A stretch of 64,000 bases of DNA, taken from the NCBI GenBank assembly GCA_018266915.1, contig JAFDZM010000076.1, forward strand, positions 1 to 64,000, read 5' to 3'. The notes below the pieces were generated by a model. That model ran no database searches, had not been told where the DNA came from, and saw only the letters and a list, made by a program, of their open reading frames with translations. Position 1 is the stretch's first letter. Each line of letters begins with the position of its first letter. This DNA comes from Bacteroidota bacterium (GTDB lineage Bacteria; Bacteroidota; Bacteroidia; Sphingobacteriales; Sphingobacteriaceae). Shown here in pieces: positions 18,313 through 27,523 of this stretch. The position numbers and the translations under genes are program-made.

Positions 18313-18879
18313 ATGAAACAGCTTAAATTGCAGGTACAGATATCAGTAGATGGATTTATTGCCGGACCAAATGGCGAAATGGACTGGCTTGCCTGGAACG
18401 CAACCGAAGACTTTATACAATATGTAACCGAACTAACGGATTCATGCGACACCATGCTGCTTGGCCGCAAACTGGCCGATGGTTTTATTCCCTACTGGAC
18501 AGATATCACAACCAGGCCCAAAGATCCGCAATATTCATTTGCCCGAAAAATGGTGGATATGCCGAAAATTGTTTTTAGCAACACCCTGGATAAATCCAGC
18601 TGGGATAATACACAAATTGCCAAAAGCGATTCGGTTACAGAAATCAATGATCTAAAGAAACAAGACGGTAAAGACATCGTGATGTATGGCGGTGCAGAGT
18701 TTGTTACTTCAGTAATAAAAGCAGGTTTGATAGATGAATACCATCTGTTTGTTAACCCAGCGGCTGCCGGAAAAGGAATGTCGATATTCGGAGGCCTGGA
18801 GAAGCCGGGGCAATTAAGTTTGATAAAAGCTACTCCGCTTACAAATGGGATAGTTGTTTTGTGTTATAAACCTGCATAG
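18313..18879 (+). CDS. Dihydrofolate reductase family protein (RibD C-terminal-like)
   Basis: A 188-residue protein of the YyaP/RibD-C group: starts MKQLKLQVQISVDGFIAGPN, then MDWLAW, TMLLGRKLADGFIPYW, KIVFSNTLD, DIVMYGGAEFVTSVIKAGLIDEY and NPAAAGKGMSIFGG. The GR and YGGA motifs bind NADPH in the family. Substrate is unknown; many members are not true folate reductases. Start at 18313 gives the family's normal N-terminus and length, unlike the 276-codon frame from TTG 18049. Monocistronic, convergent with the nag operon. Confidence 0.88.
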   Translation: MKQLKLQVQISVDGFIAGPNGEMDWLAWNATEDFIQYVTELTDSCDTMLLGRKLADGFIPYWTDITTRPKDPQYSFARKMVDMPKIVFSNTLDKSSWDNTQIAKSDSVTEINDLKKQDGKDIVMYGGAEFVTSVIKAGLIDEYHLFVNPAAAGKGMSIFGGLEKPGQLSLIKATPLTNGIVVLCYKPA

Positions 18880-18912
18880 TAGGAAGCCTCAAAAATCCGA
18901 CATAATTGAATC

Positions 18913-19003
18913 AGAGTTCTTCGTGAGCTTTTCTTTGTGCTCTCCGTGGTAAAATTAACCACAAAGAAAACAGAGGTTTTGCACAAAAGCCGCAAAGAAC
19001 TTT
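18913..19003. repeat. Extended imperfect palindrome between convergent genes
   Basis: Centre GTGGTAAAATTAACCAC, with arms carrying CTTTGTG/CACAAAG and AGTTCTT/AAGAACT words on either side. It fills the gap between the DHFR-like gene and the convergent Nif3-like gene, where it may end transcription from both sides. It has the look of a dispersed intergenic element. Confidence 0.55.
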
Positions 19004-19021
19004 AATCAAAGCTCTTTATTC

Positions 19022-19957
19022 TTACATAAACGTCAACGAATTCTCACAATAAATATGTGTTGCTTTTACCGACGGCACATTGTCCTTTAGCCATTGCAGC
19101 ATAAATGCCGAACCAGGCTCCTCGCTGGCAATATGGCCTAAAACAACCAGTGAAATATTATCGCCTTTGGCACGGGCATCGCGCACATATTCGGCGGTTT
19201 CCCATTCCGCTATTTCACCGCAGAATAATACATCCGGTTTTACTTTGCCTACGCTTTGTATCTGTCGGGTACCACCTGCTGCACCAGGCATAAACAATAC
19301 CTTGGTACAGCTTTGATCCGGATCTCCTATAAAACGTACTTTTTCTATGTGCAGTTTGTCTTTTGCATGAGCCACCAGGTCCTTTAAAGGAGTTTTGGGG
19401 AAGGTCAGAATGTTAGGAATATCCTTTCCGGCGTATTGCTGCCATTCCAATTGTTCTAACACACCTTTGGTAACACCATCCGGTTTTAATTGATGAATGG
19501 TATCATGATTGCGCCAAACGGCGATGCCATGTTTGTTCAGCAAATCCATTTTATATTGCAGCACATCATCATCCTTTATCCAATCCGTTGCGTCCTGGTG
19601 GTTATAAAAAGTAGGTTCGTGAGCGATAATAAAGTTCGCACCCAGATCAATCGTTTTACGGATCACATCTATGGTAGCAAACATTGTCGTCACGATGCCC
19701 GTTACTACTGTATCCTGACTACCTGATTTCAATGTATCAACTGTACCGGGAAATGGCGCGCCTGGTACCTGCTTCATAAACAGATCAATGATCTGCTTTA
19801 CGGTATAGCTTGCAGGCGTTTTAGTCAGGTTAGCTGCGCGACTTATCAGAGGGGACGATAATATCACACCAGCCCCTACTGCAGTGGCCGTATTATAAAT
19901 AAACTTCCGACGGGTTTGATTACCGGGACTAAGTAGCAGGCAGTTTTTTGAGATCAT
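19022..19957 (-). CDS. Exported Nif3-like dinuclear metal-centre protein
   Basis: Nif3/DUF34 family, whose members bind two metal ions and form hexamers. Visible are FIIAHEPTFYNHQD and IAVWRNHDTIH (metal-binding His and acidic residues) in the N-terminal half, and LFCGEIAEWETAEYVRDA and LGHIASEEPGS in the C-terminal half. An N-terminal Tat-like signal (TRRKFIYNTATAVGAGVIL) is unusual for this normally cytosolic family. It is the last gene of GH20-nagA-nagB, 25 bp after nagB, so a periplasmic role in amino-sugar or phosphate-sugar processing is possible but unproven. Confidence 0.82.
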   Translation of the reverse strand: MISKNCLLLSPGNQTRRKFIYNTATAVGAGVILSSPLISRAANLTKTPASYTVKQIIDLFMKQVPGAPFPGTVDTLKSGSQDTVVTGIVTTMFATIDVIRKTIDLGANFIIAHEPTFYNHQDATDWIKDDDVLQYKMDLLNKHGIAVWRNHDTIHQLKPDGVTKGVLEQLEWQQYAGKDIPNILTFPKTPLKDLVAHAKDKLHIEKVRFIGDPDQSCTKVLFMPGAAGGTRQIQSVGKVKPDVLFCGEIAEWETAEYVRDARAKGDNISLVVLGHIASEEPGSAFMLQWLKDNVPSVKATHIYCENSLTFM

Positions 19958-19982
19958 AACGGTTTTTGTTATGACACCAAAT

Positions 19983-20750
19983 TTAAGATTTTATCAATGC
20001 GGCGCTATCCCCGTCTAAAAATAAAACCGCATTGGGGTGTGTTCGTAACACCGAAGCAGGGCATTGCTCACTGATTTTTTTATAAAGCGTATTGTAAACA
20101 GCTATGGTCTTATTTTTACCGGGCACTATTCCGTAAATATATTTTCCGGCCATCAAAGTGGGAATAGTGAGTGTAATAGCCAGCTTTGGAACGCTGTTTA
20201 AATTATCAAAAGTACCATCAGTTACCTGCTGGCGCCTGCATTCAAAATCCAGGTCGACAATCTTCACCCTTACCGGGTCGTTCAGATCAGCTACATGAGG
20301 ATCGTTAAAAGCTAGGTGCCCGTTCTCTCCTATTCCGAGGCAAACAATATCCGAAGGATATTGCTGTAATAGCTCCGCATACCTGCCGCATTCTGCAAAT
20401 GAATCAGGCGCGTTGCCATTGATATAATTCAATGCATGGAATGGCAAATGCTTAAATATTTTTTTATTTAAAAAGGAGCCAAACTTTTGAGGTGCATTTT
20501 CGGGCAGACCGATATACTCATCTACATGAAAAGCATTCACCCGATTCCAATCAATGCCTGTTTGTTTAATTAGGGCTGCTAAGAACTCGTTTTGGGATGG
20601 TGCTGACGCAAATACTATGTTAACATATTCTTGTTGGCTTAATAGTTTAACGATCCGTTCACCTACCGCAGAGGCTGCTGCCTCACCCATTTTCGCTCTA
20701 TCCTGATATACCTTTACTGCTAAATCGTCTACTTTTAATTCTTCTATCAT
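19983..20750 (-). CDS. nagB: Glucosamine-6-phosphate deaminase family protein
   Basis: Converts glucosamine-6-phosphate to fructose-6-phosphate and ammonia. Family motifs are FHVDEYIGLPENAPQKFGSF (catalytic Asp), CLGIGENGHLAFNDP and LTIPTLMAGKYIYGIVPGKNK. At 255 residues it is near the usual 260. Its ATG overlaps the nagA stop by 4 bp (ATGA), implying translational coupling. Confidence 0.93.
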   Translation of the reverse strand: MIEELKVDDLAVKVYQDRAKMGEAAASAVGERIVKLLSQQEYVNIVFASAPSQNEFLAALIKQTGIDWNRVNAFHVDEYIGLPENAPQKFGSFLNKKIFKHLPFHALNYINGNAPDSFAECGRYAELLQQYPSDIVCLGIGENGHLAFNDPHVADLNDPVRVKIVDLDFECRRQQVTDGTFDNLNSVPKLAITLTIPTLMAGKYIYGIVPGKNKTIAVYNTLYKKISEQCPASVLRTHPNAVLFLDGDSAALIKS

Positions 20751-21925
20751 GTATTCGTATAAACTATTTTACCATTCACAATGGTGGCAGCAATATGAAC
20801 ATTTTCATCAAAAATTACAATATCTGCATCATTTCCTTTTCTAATTGACCCTTTTTTTTCAATTCTCATAATTCTGGCAGGAGTTTCTGATGCCATACGC
20901 ACCGCTTCAATTAAGGGGACACCTGCAATTTGAACCATTGTTCGTACCAAACGATCAAATGTGGCCACACTTCCTGCAAAGGAATTCCGGTCTGGCATTT
21001 TGGCTACACCATCTTCTACAATCACTCTTGTACCGTCCTTTTTACTGCCTAAAATGCTTTCGCCCGGTGGCATGCCGGCGGCCCTCATAGCATCGGTAAT
21101 TAATGCTGTTCTTTTCGGTCCCTTAATCTTATAAATTAATTGGAGCAATGGTTTGGGTAGATGAATACCGTCTGCAATGATCTCCACATCCATATCATCG
21201 ATCAGGTAAGCACTTTCAATCACGCCCGCATACCGGAAAGCATTTCTCCGCATCACACCAGACATAGCCGAATAAAAATGTGTAGCCAAAGTATATCCAT
21301 TATTAAAGGCTTCTATTACATCTTCATAGACGGCATCGGTGTGGGCGATGGCAGGTAAAACATTATTTGCCACCATGTATTTTCCGAAATCTATAGCACC
21401 CTTTAATTCCGGGGCAGCGCTCCATCTTTTGATTGATTTCGAAGTTGACAGTATCTCCCGGTATTCTGTAGGGTCGGGGTCGCGAATATAACGCGGGTCT
21501 TGCGCACCTCGTTGGTTCATTGCAAAATATGGCCCTTCGATATGGATACCGATAAATTGTGAGCCTTTTGTATTGAGTTTGTTTGCTTCTTTATAAATGC
21601 GAAGCGTTTCCAGCAGGTCGGCTTTTTCACAGCTTAAAGTGGTAGGCAACATAGCCGTAGTGCCATGTTTCACATGCAGCTCTGCTACGCCGAGGAAAGC
21701 TTCTATGGTATTATCCATAAAATCATAACCACCGCCACCATGTATGTGGATATCTATAAAACCAGGAGAAATGTATTGACTTTTAGCATCCAACTCAATT
21801 GCATTGGGGGCATCAATATTTGAGTCGCTGACCTCTATAATTTCACCATTATCAACCAGCAAGCTGCCATTCTTCACAATACCATTTGTGGTAATAACCT
21901 GTCCGTTATAAATTTTTAAGCGCAT
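20747..21925 (-). CDS. nagA: N-acetylglucosamine-6-phosphate deacetylase
   Basis: Amidohydrolase that removes acetate from GlcNAc-6-P. Motifs are PGFIDIHIHGGGGYDFMD (metal HxH), GIHIEGPYFA, AIAHTDAVYEDV, ATHFYSAMSGV and LITDAMRAAGMPPG. 392 residues is full length. It sits 3 bp after the GH20 gene and overlaps nagB by 4 bp. Confidence 0.95.
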   Translation of the reverse strand: MRLKIYNGQVITTNGIVKNGSLLVDNGEIIEVSDSNIDAPNAIELDAKSQYISPGFIDIHIHGGGGYDFMDNTIEAFLGVAELHVKHGTTAMLPTTLSCEKADLLETLRIYKEANKLNTKGSQFIGIHIEGPYFAMNQRGAQDPRYIRDPDPTEYREILSTSKSIKRWSAAPELKGAIDFGKYMVANNVLPAIAHTDAVYEDVIEAFNNGYTLATHFYSAMSGVMRRNAFRYAGVIESAYLIDDMDVEIIADGIHLPKPLLQLIYKIKGPKRTALITDAMRAAGMPPGESILGSKKDGTRVIVEDGVAKMPDRNSFAGSVATFDRLVRTMVQIAGVPLIEAVRMASETPARIMRIEKKGSIRKGNDADIVIFDENVHIAATIVNGKIVYTNT

Positions 21926-21928
21926 AGG

Positions 21929-23479
21929 TTATTTCTTTCTTGACAAGCGATCATATAAAATCCGGGCCTTGGCTCCTCTTAATTCATTCTCCTGTACCAG
22001 CTCTGATGGGTATAAAACATCTTTATTGAGATCGTTAAATCGTTTATCGAGTTCCGCTTCATCATCAATCACTTTTTTAAGCTCGCTTAGTATTCCAGAA
22101 ACGCCGGCAACACTAAAATCAGGTGCGTTTGCATGTTCTTCTATAGCCTCATATTGCAGGTAATTGGCCCTGATATCCGTCATCAATCTATACTGTTCGA
22201 ACTCTTCTTTGTTCTTAAGCGGATTAAGCTGATGAAGAGTTGCTGAAGCTGCACGGGTGCTGTCCAATATAGCGTTAATAGATAATGGCTTTGGCGACTG
22301 AACTTTGCCCTGGTGAACCGTATAAGGCGTTACCTTCAAGGCCTGCCAGAATTGTTTTGCCTGCACCTCATCAAAACCATATTGGTCGCCGGCATATTTG
22401 ATAACAAAACGATCTATATCAACCGGTATGGCAGATTTTAAACTTTCAAAATAGCCAGCGATCAGCATATTAAACCCACTGATCGGGTACACATGCCTGA
22501 TTGCATATAGGTCGGTTATCTCATCTTCATTTTCAAATACCGCCGAATAAACACCCGATGTTGACCATGATGTCATCACGATACCGTTATATTTCAGTTT
22601 CCGGCAAACCGGAATAAAATCGCGAATATTTTTAAAATGTTTTTCCCATTCTGTCAGATAATAATTATCGGGATTGGAACGGATGGCAGGCGCACCCCAT
22701 ATCTCATAACCGCTTTCCACCAGTTTTTGGTGTTCGCCAAAGTTGTTCATATCCCATCCGTAGTTCCAGTCGACCAGGATGGTGCCTTTCGGCAAAAGGT
22801 TGATCGCCTCAGGATACTTAAGCGCTATATCGGCCCATAGCACCGGTTTTTTGCCCATTTTGATCACGATATTGCAGAGCATACGGATATAATCGATATA
22901 CAATTTCGATTTACCTTCCTTTTCGACCTTCGCTTTACAGCGGGCATCATGACCCAATAAATACGTTTCATCGCCACCAATATGGATATATTTTGAGGTA
23001 TGAGTAGAAGCCAGTTCTGCATATAAATCGCTAAAAAGCGCGCTGTCCTGTTTTGTTTGCAATGGGCAGACTTGCGAATAGTCTTTCTGATCCTCACGAA
23101 GATCTTTATACTTTTCATTGCGAAGAATGTATTCCACATGTCCGAAACTTTGCTGTAAAGGAATCACATCGATACCCAAGCTATTGCAATATTTAATGAA
23201 GTCGACTATTTCAGCCTTTGTATAGGCATATCGATTGGATATCAGCGGATGCTTTTCGAACGGGTATGTCCCTTCCCATTCCATTATCAGGGTATTAATA
23301 CCATTATCACTTAGCTTTTTTGCAAAAGCTTTAAGTGCGGGCATGGGCATTACCTGTATCCTCAGATCAAGGTGAAAGCCACGAACCGTGAATTGATTGT
23401 TGGAACCAGAAACTGCTTGTGAAAAAACGGAGGACGAATAAACGATGAAAAGAATAAAAACAAGGACCAGTTTTTTCAT
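21929..23479 (-). CDS. GH20 family beta-N-acetylhexosaminidase, exported
   Basis: A Sec signal follows ATG 23479 (MKKLVLVFILFIVYSSSVFS); I prefer this to the TTG at 23509. The GH20 domain holds the catalytic Asp-Glu pair in YIHIGGDETYLLG, with EWEGTYPFEKHP and QSFGHVEYILRN upstream and WADIALKYPEA and VDWNYGWDMN downstream. It would release terminal GlcNAc in the periplasm for uptake and processing by the downstream nagA and nagB products. A helical C-terminal region of about 130 residues follows. First gene of the operon, 60 bp after the histidine kinase gene, so readthrough from the efflux operon is possible. Confidence 0.9.
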   Translation of the reverse strand: MKKLVLVFILFIVYSSSVFSQAVSGSNNQFTVRGFHLDLRIQVMPMPALKAFAKKLSDNGINTLIMEWEGTYPFEKHPLISNRYAYTKAEIVDFIKYCNSLGIDVIPLQQSFGHVEYILRNEKYKDLREDQKDYSQVCPLQTKQDSALFSDLYAELASTHTSKYIHIGGDETYLLGHDARCKAKVEKEGKSKLYIDYIRMLCNIVIKMGKKPVLWADIALKYPEAINLLPKGTILVDWNYGWDMNNFGEHQKLVESGYEIWGAPAIRSNPDNYYLTEWEKHFKNIRDFIPVCRKLKYNGIVMTSWSTSGVYSAVFENEDEITDLYAIRHVYPISGFNMLIAGYFESLKSAIPVDIDRFVIKYAGDQYGFDEVQAKQFWQALKVTPYTVHQGKVQSPKPLSINAILDSTRAASATLHQLNPLKNKEEFEQYRLMTDIRANYLQYEAIEEHANAPDFSVAGVSGILSELKKVIDDEAELDKRFNDLNKDVLYPSELVQENELRGAKARILYDRLSRKK

Positions 23480-23539
23480 ATCGGTATAATTGGTTTCAGT
23501 GGATACCAAGTTAAAAAATCTGCTATTAAAACGGGTTGA

Positions 23540-24841
23540 TTATTTGAATATGATAGTAAATTCTGTTTGCCGATCGGCAACCGTTTTTAATGAAAATTCA
23601 AATCCGTGATTAATGAGTATCTCACGGACCAAAGTCAAACCAATACCCTGACCATCTTTTTTTGTGCTATAGAATGGCGTAAACAAGTTTTCGCTTTGCT
23701 CAGTGCTGATGCCTTTTCCACTGTCCGAGATCACTAATTGCCTTGAACGCAGATCAGTTACAAATTTGATCGTGCCGTCTCCCTCAATAGCCTCCATCCC
23801 ATTTTTTACAATATTGATGAAGGCTTGTTCCAATTGTTGTTCATCCGCAGAAATATAAAATTGCCCACCGGTGAGTTCTGTTTCGATCCTGATATTTTTT
23901 TCAGCTGCCCGCAACTCCATCAGTTTAGTTATAGAATAAATTAGTTCATTCAGGTCAATCCGTTTCTTGTTAGCAGGCGGTAGCTTCACCAGGTCCGCAA
24001 AATTGCGCATGAACAGGTTAAGGTTTTGGTTACGGTCAAGCGCTACCTGCATTGCATCCTTCAACGTGTCGGAATGATGTCCGTTCCAGAGTTGGTCAGT
24101 TTTTAAAGCGGAATCAATAATAGAATTTACCGGACCGATGGTATTATTCACCTCGTGTGCCATCATACGGATCACTTTGCCATACACATTCTTTTCTGCT
24201 GCTAATATTTCGGCGGTGAGTTCCTCCATCATGATAAAATCGCGTGTAAAGCCCCTGTCGATAAAATGGGCGCGTTGCAGTTTATAAGTGGTTGCCCCGC
24301 TTAGTTTGATGGTTTTGGTTTCACCGGCTTTCAAATTCCGTAAATGCTTTAAAAGATGTTCGGGCAGATCAGTTACCGGGTGATTAAGCAGGCTCTTCTC
24401 ATCCAGTCCGAGTATCTGCGACGCTTTGGGATTTATCTGCTGGATATTTTGGTCATAATCCAATATGATGATACCGGTAGGCGAAGTCAGGATCAGCTTT
24501 TCGAGGAAAAAGTGTTGTTCTTCCTGCAAGGTGCGTTCGGTGCGTAACTGGTCTATCATCTGGTTATAAACATCAATTAACTGATCTACTTCATGTTTAC
24601 CTGTCGGCAAAAACTTAACATTAAAGTCACGGTCCTTAATGGCATCAACGCCCTGCATTAATGATTTGAGTGGTTGTATCAGTTGCTTGTATAAATTCCA
24701 TGAAATAACAATCGAAATCAGGATAAATATCTCGCAGGCGATAAAGTAAATACGGTTCTGTTCAAAAATGATCCAGGTGAGCACCAATGCGATCAGGTGC
24801 AGGATGATAACAAATAAAATGTATTTAGTCCTCAGCTTCAT
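23540..24841 (-). CDS. NtrY-like membrane histidine kinase
   Basis: Two N-terminal membrane helices (about residues 7-25 and 31-50), a HAMP region (YKQLIQPLKSLMQGVDAI), a PAS domain (TSPTGIIILDYDQNIQQINP), phospho-acceptor His in RMMAHEVNNTIGPV, then ATPase boxes NGMEAIEG, ISDSGKGIS and GQGIGLTLVREIL. The first helices have almost no periplasmic loop, so the signal is likely intramembrane or cytoplasmic. I chose ATG 24841, which overlaps the end of the response-regulator gene by 17 bp, over GTG 24883. It is the partner of the adjacent NtrC-type regulator and last gene of the efflux operon. Confidence 0.9.
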   Translation of the reverse strand: MKLRTKYILFVIILHLIALVLTWIIFEQNRIYFIACEIFILISIVISWNLYKQLIQPLKSLMQGVDAIKDRDFNVKFLPTGKHEVDQLIDVYNQMIDQLRTERTLQEEQHFFLEKLILTSPTGIIILDYDQNIQQINPKASQILGLDEKSLLNHPVTDLPEHLLKHLRNLKAGETKTIKLSGATTYKLQRAHFIDRGFTRDFIMMEELTAEILAAEKNVYGKVIRMMAHEVNNTIGPVNSIIDSALKTDQLWNGHHSDTLKDAMQVALDRNQNLNLFMRNFADLVKLPPANKKRIDLNELIYSITKLMELRAAEKNIRIETELTGGQFYISADEQQLEQAFINIVKNGMEAIEGDGTIKFVTDLRSRQLVISDSGKGISTEQSENLFTPFYSTKKDGQGIGLTLVREILINHGFEFSLKTVADRQTEFTIIFK

Positions 24842-26198
24842 CGTAAGGGATCTGGTATTTATCCAGTCGCCGGTATAATGCACTACGCGTGAGTCCCAAT
24901 GATTTTGCCGCCCTCGCTACCTTATTTTTATGATACTCGAGCGCGCGTTTGATCATTTCGACCTCCATTTCTTCCAGCGTAATGGCACCGACTCCCGGCA
25001 GCTGCAAATTACCTTTTTTTACCGGGGATAGCTCCAACTGCGAACGAAAATCATCAATATCCAATACGTCTTTCTTGCTAACGAGGATAGACCGCTCTAC
25101 CAAATTCTTCAATTGCCTGATATTGCCTGGCAATGGCAAAGCCTGCAGCCATTTCATGGCAGCGGGCGAAACAGCAAGCTTGGGTCGATTATAAATCTCC
25201 TTCAGGTTATTGATAAAGAAATCCACCAATAACGGAATATCCTTTGACCTTTCTCGTAAAGGTGGCAAAACAACTGTGATCAGGTTGATACGATATAGCA
25301 AATCCTCGCGGAAACTGCGCCGGTCGACCATCTCATTCAGGTCTTTGTTGGTGGCACAAACTACCCGTACATCAACTGCTTTAGTGCGACTACTGCCCAA
25401 AACCTCATAGCTGCGGTCCTGCAGTACGCGCAGAAGCTTTACCTGGCTACCCGCATCCAGATCGCCGATCTCATCCAAAAAGATCGTCCCCTTATTACCC
25501 ATCTCAAAACGGCCAACCCTGTCGAACCTGGCATCAGTAAAAGCCCCGCGCACATGGCCAAACATTTCGCTTTCAAATAAGGAAGTAGAAATGCCCCCTA
25601 AGTTCACCTTGATAAATGGCTTATTCCTGCGTAAACTATTTTGATGTATAGCCTCAGCGATCAGTTCCTTACCTGTACCGCTTTCTCCCATCACCAATAC
25701 AGAAGCATCAGTTTCCGCAACGCGGCCGATGGTTTCCAGTATGTCCAGCATCTTCGGATCTTCGCCAATAATATGCTGAAAATTGTATTTATTGTCCAAT
25801 TGCTTGCGTGTACGGTGCTCCGCCTTTTTATCTTGCAGATCGATCAGCGTTCTTACCGATTGTAACAGGTGTTCATTGCTCCAGGGTTTATTGATGAAAT
25901 CATTGGCACCCAGCTTCATCCCTTTTACCGCCAGTTCAATGCTTCCCCAGCCTGTTATCAATATCACCGGCACAACGGGGTTGATCTTTTTAATACTCTC
26001 CAGCAATTCCAGTCCCTCCTGGCCTGAAGTATCAATAGAAAAGTTTAGGTCGAGGATGATTAACTCAGGGTTTCGTTTTTTGATGATGCTCAAAGCTTCG
26101 CCGGGCAAGGGCGTCCCCTCGGCCTCGTAACCTTCACCTTTCAAAAGCAAAAGTAACGAGGTGCGTACGGCTATATCATCATCAATAATCAGTATCAT
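24825..26198 (-). CDS. Sigma-54-dependent NtrC-family response regulator
   Basis: Receiver domain with acidic pocket IIDDD and phospho-acceptor Asp50 (LIILDLNF). The AAA+ domain has Walker A GESGTGKE, the sigma-54 contact loop GAFTDA, and Walker B TIFLDEIGDL. A Fis-type helix-turn-helix at the C-terminus reads AARAAKSLGLTRSALYRRLD. So it activates sigma-54 promoters after phosphorylation by the overlapping histidine kinase. A sigma-54 promoter and a perfect palindrome upstream of the HlyD gene at the head of this operon are natural targets, making the operon auto-activated. Confidence 0.95.
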   Translation of the reverse strand: MILIIDDDIAVRTSLLLLLKGEGYEAEGTPLPGEALSIIKKRNPELIILDLNFSIDTSGQEGLELLESIKKINPVVPVILITGWGSIELAVKGMKLGANDFINKPWSNEHLLQSVRTLIDLQDKKAEHRTRKQLDNKYNFQHIIGEDPKMLDILETIGRVAETDASVLVMGESGTGKELIAEAIHQNSLRRNKPFIKVNLGGISTSLFESEMFGHVRGAFTDARFDRVGRFEMGNKGTIFLDEIGDLDAGSQVKLLRVLQDRSYEVLGSSRTKAVDVRVVCATNKDLNEMVDRRSFREDLLYRINLITVVLPPLRERSKDIPLLVDFFINNLKEIYNRPKLAVSPAAMKWLQALPLPGNIRQLKNLVERSILVSKKDVLDIDDFRSQLELSPVKKGNLQLPGVGAITLEEMEVEMIKRALEYHKNKVARAAKSLGLTRSALYRRLDKYQIPYDEAED

Positions 26199-26224
26199 AT
26201 TTTGTTACAAGTATAAGCAAATCG

Positions 26225-26313
26225 AGCCTCACCTAAATCCTCTCCAGAGGAGAGGACTTTAAAGACAGTATTATTATAGCCCCCTCTCCCTTGGAGAGGG
26301 TTGGGGTGAGGCT
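26225..26313. repeat. Palindromic intergenic repeat, CCTCTCC family, two-armed copy
   Basis: Outer arms AGCCTCACCTAAATCCTCTCC (first 20 bases at 26225) and GGAGAGGGTTGGGGTGAGGC (end 26312) pair imperfectly; each arm also contains a small CTCTCC/GGAGAG hairpin. The right end runs into the stop codon of the permease gene. Related copies are at 44431, 49556 and 55009. Confidence 0.75.
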
Positions 26314-27493
26314 ATTCTTCATGCAATGCCACAGCCGGATAAATAGCCGCCGCTTGTTTACCGGGATAAAGTGAACAAACCAATACTAACAAGTAAATAA
26401 ATATGATCGAGAGGATCATGGCAACAATGTAAATCCCGGCTTTAAGGTCGAATACATTCAATAATGGAAACTGGATGGCAAAGAAAGTCCCGACGATCAA
26501 AGACAACGTAGCTAATATCATTGATTCCGAAACCAATTGCGATGATACCGATTGCCCTGAAGCCCCTATTGCACGGCGCAAACCGATTTCGCCTTTCCGT
26601 TTGTTAATGTTATACCATAAAACTCCGAATAACCCCAAGGCCACGTTAATAACCAAAAAGAAGGCTACAATCAGTGTTACAATCATCGGCACCAGGTTGA
26701 ACAAGTTGGTGCTTTTGCGTTTGTTGACCATGTGTTCTATTTCGATGTTTGAGTCCTTCATATAATTGGCGAGTGTTTTATACAATTTCCCTTCAAACGC
26801 GGCATCAGCATCAGGGGTAACTTTTACCATCATCTTTCCCAGCCAGCGGTATGAACCCGTATCAATTCTCCAGTAAATAGCTGTTTTGGCAGGTGAATAA
26901 TCACCTCTTGCCTTAACGCCTTGTATTACGCCAACTACTCTCAGATCAAACTTTTTATCCTCAATGCCTATCATTTTACCCAGAGCGACACCGTTACCAA
27001 ATAGTCTATCCCGCAGTTCGTCACTAATAATTACGGGCTTAATTTTTGCATTAGCATCGGCCTTATTAAACCACCTGCCCTCCAGCAATTGCAGGTTCAT
27101 GGCATTCCTGTAATTATCATCAACTGTATAATGGTCGGAGCTAACAGCTATATTTTTATAGTTCGCATTGCCTTGGTTCTGGTTTTGTGATAGAGGAACG
27201 TTGTCGCTGCAAAAACTAACCTCCTTCACCTGCGGCATTGATTTAATAGTCTGCCTAAGGTTTTCATAAAAAGTATTAAGCGAATCGGTGCTTTTGGTTT
27301 GATAAGTGTTGTTATAGTTCACCACCCACAGGTTTTCATAATCAAAACCCATGGTCTTTTTATAGTTATTATAATAGTAAACCATTAATGTAAACACCGC
27401 AAATATGACCAGGAACGAAACCAACATCTCCGACATTAGCAGGAAATTCTGTTTCTTCTTGTTCCAGATCAGTTTAAATAGATGCTTTATCAT
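26312..27493 (-). CDS. MacB/FtsX-type ABC transporter permease (distal)
   Basis: One N-terminal membrane helix (about 15-40), a periplasmic MacB-type domain to about residue 270, then three helices with the FtsX signature KRKGEIGLRRAIGASGQSVSSQL. Works with the second permease and the ATPase encoded upstream as a mechanotransmission-type exporter. The upstream permease stop lies 30 bp before its start. The paralogue next door is only distantly similar, suggesting a heterodimeric membrane unit. Confidence 0.9.
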   Translation of the reverse strand: MIKHLFKLIWNKKKQNFLLMSEMLVSFLVIFAVFTLMVYYYNNYKKTMGFDYENLWVVNYNNTYQTKSTDSLNTFYENLRQTIKSMPQVKEVSFCSDNVPLSQNQNQGNANYKNIAVSSDHYTVDDNYRNAMNLQLLEGRWFNKADANAKIKPVIISDELRDRLFGNGVALGKMIGIEDKKFDLRVVGVIQGVKARGDYSPAKTAIYWRIDTGSYRWLGKMMVKVTPDADAAFEGKLYKTLANYMKDSNIEIEHMVNKRKSTNLFNLVPMIVTLIVAFFLVINVALGLFGVLWYNINKRKGEIGLRRAIGASGQSVSSQLVSESMILATLSLIVGTFFAIQFPLLNVFDLKAGIYIVAMILSIIFIYLLVLVCSLYPGKQAAAIYPAVALHEE

Positions 27494-27523
27494 AATATCT
27501 TTATTTAAATTGTTCTACATTAT

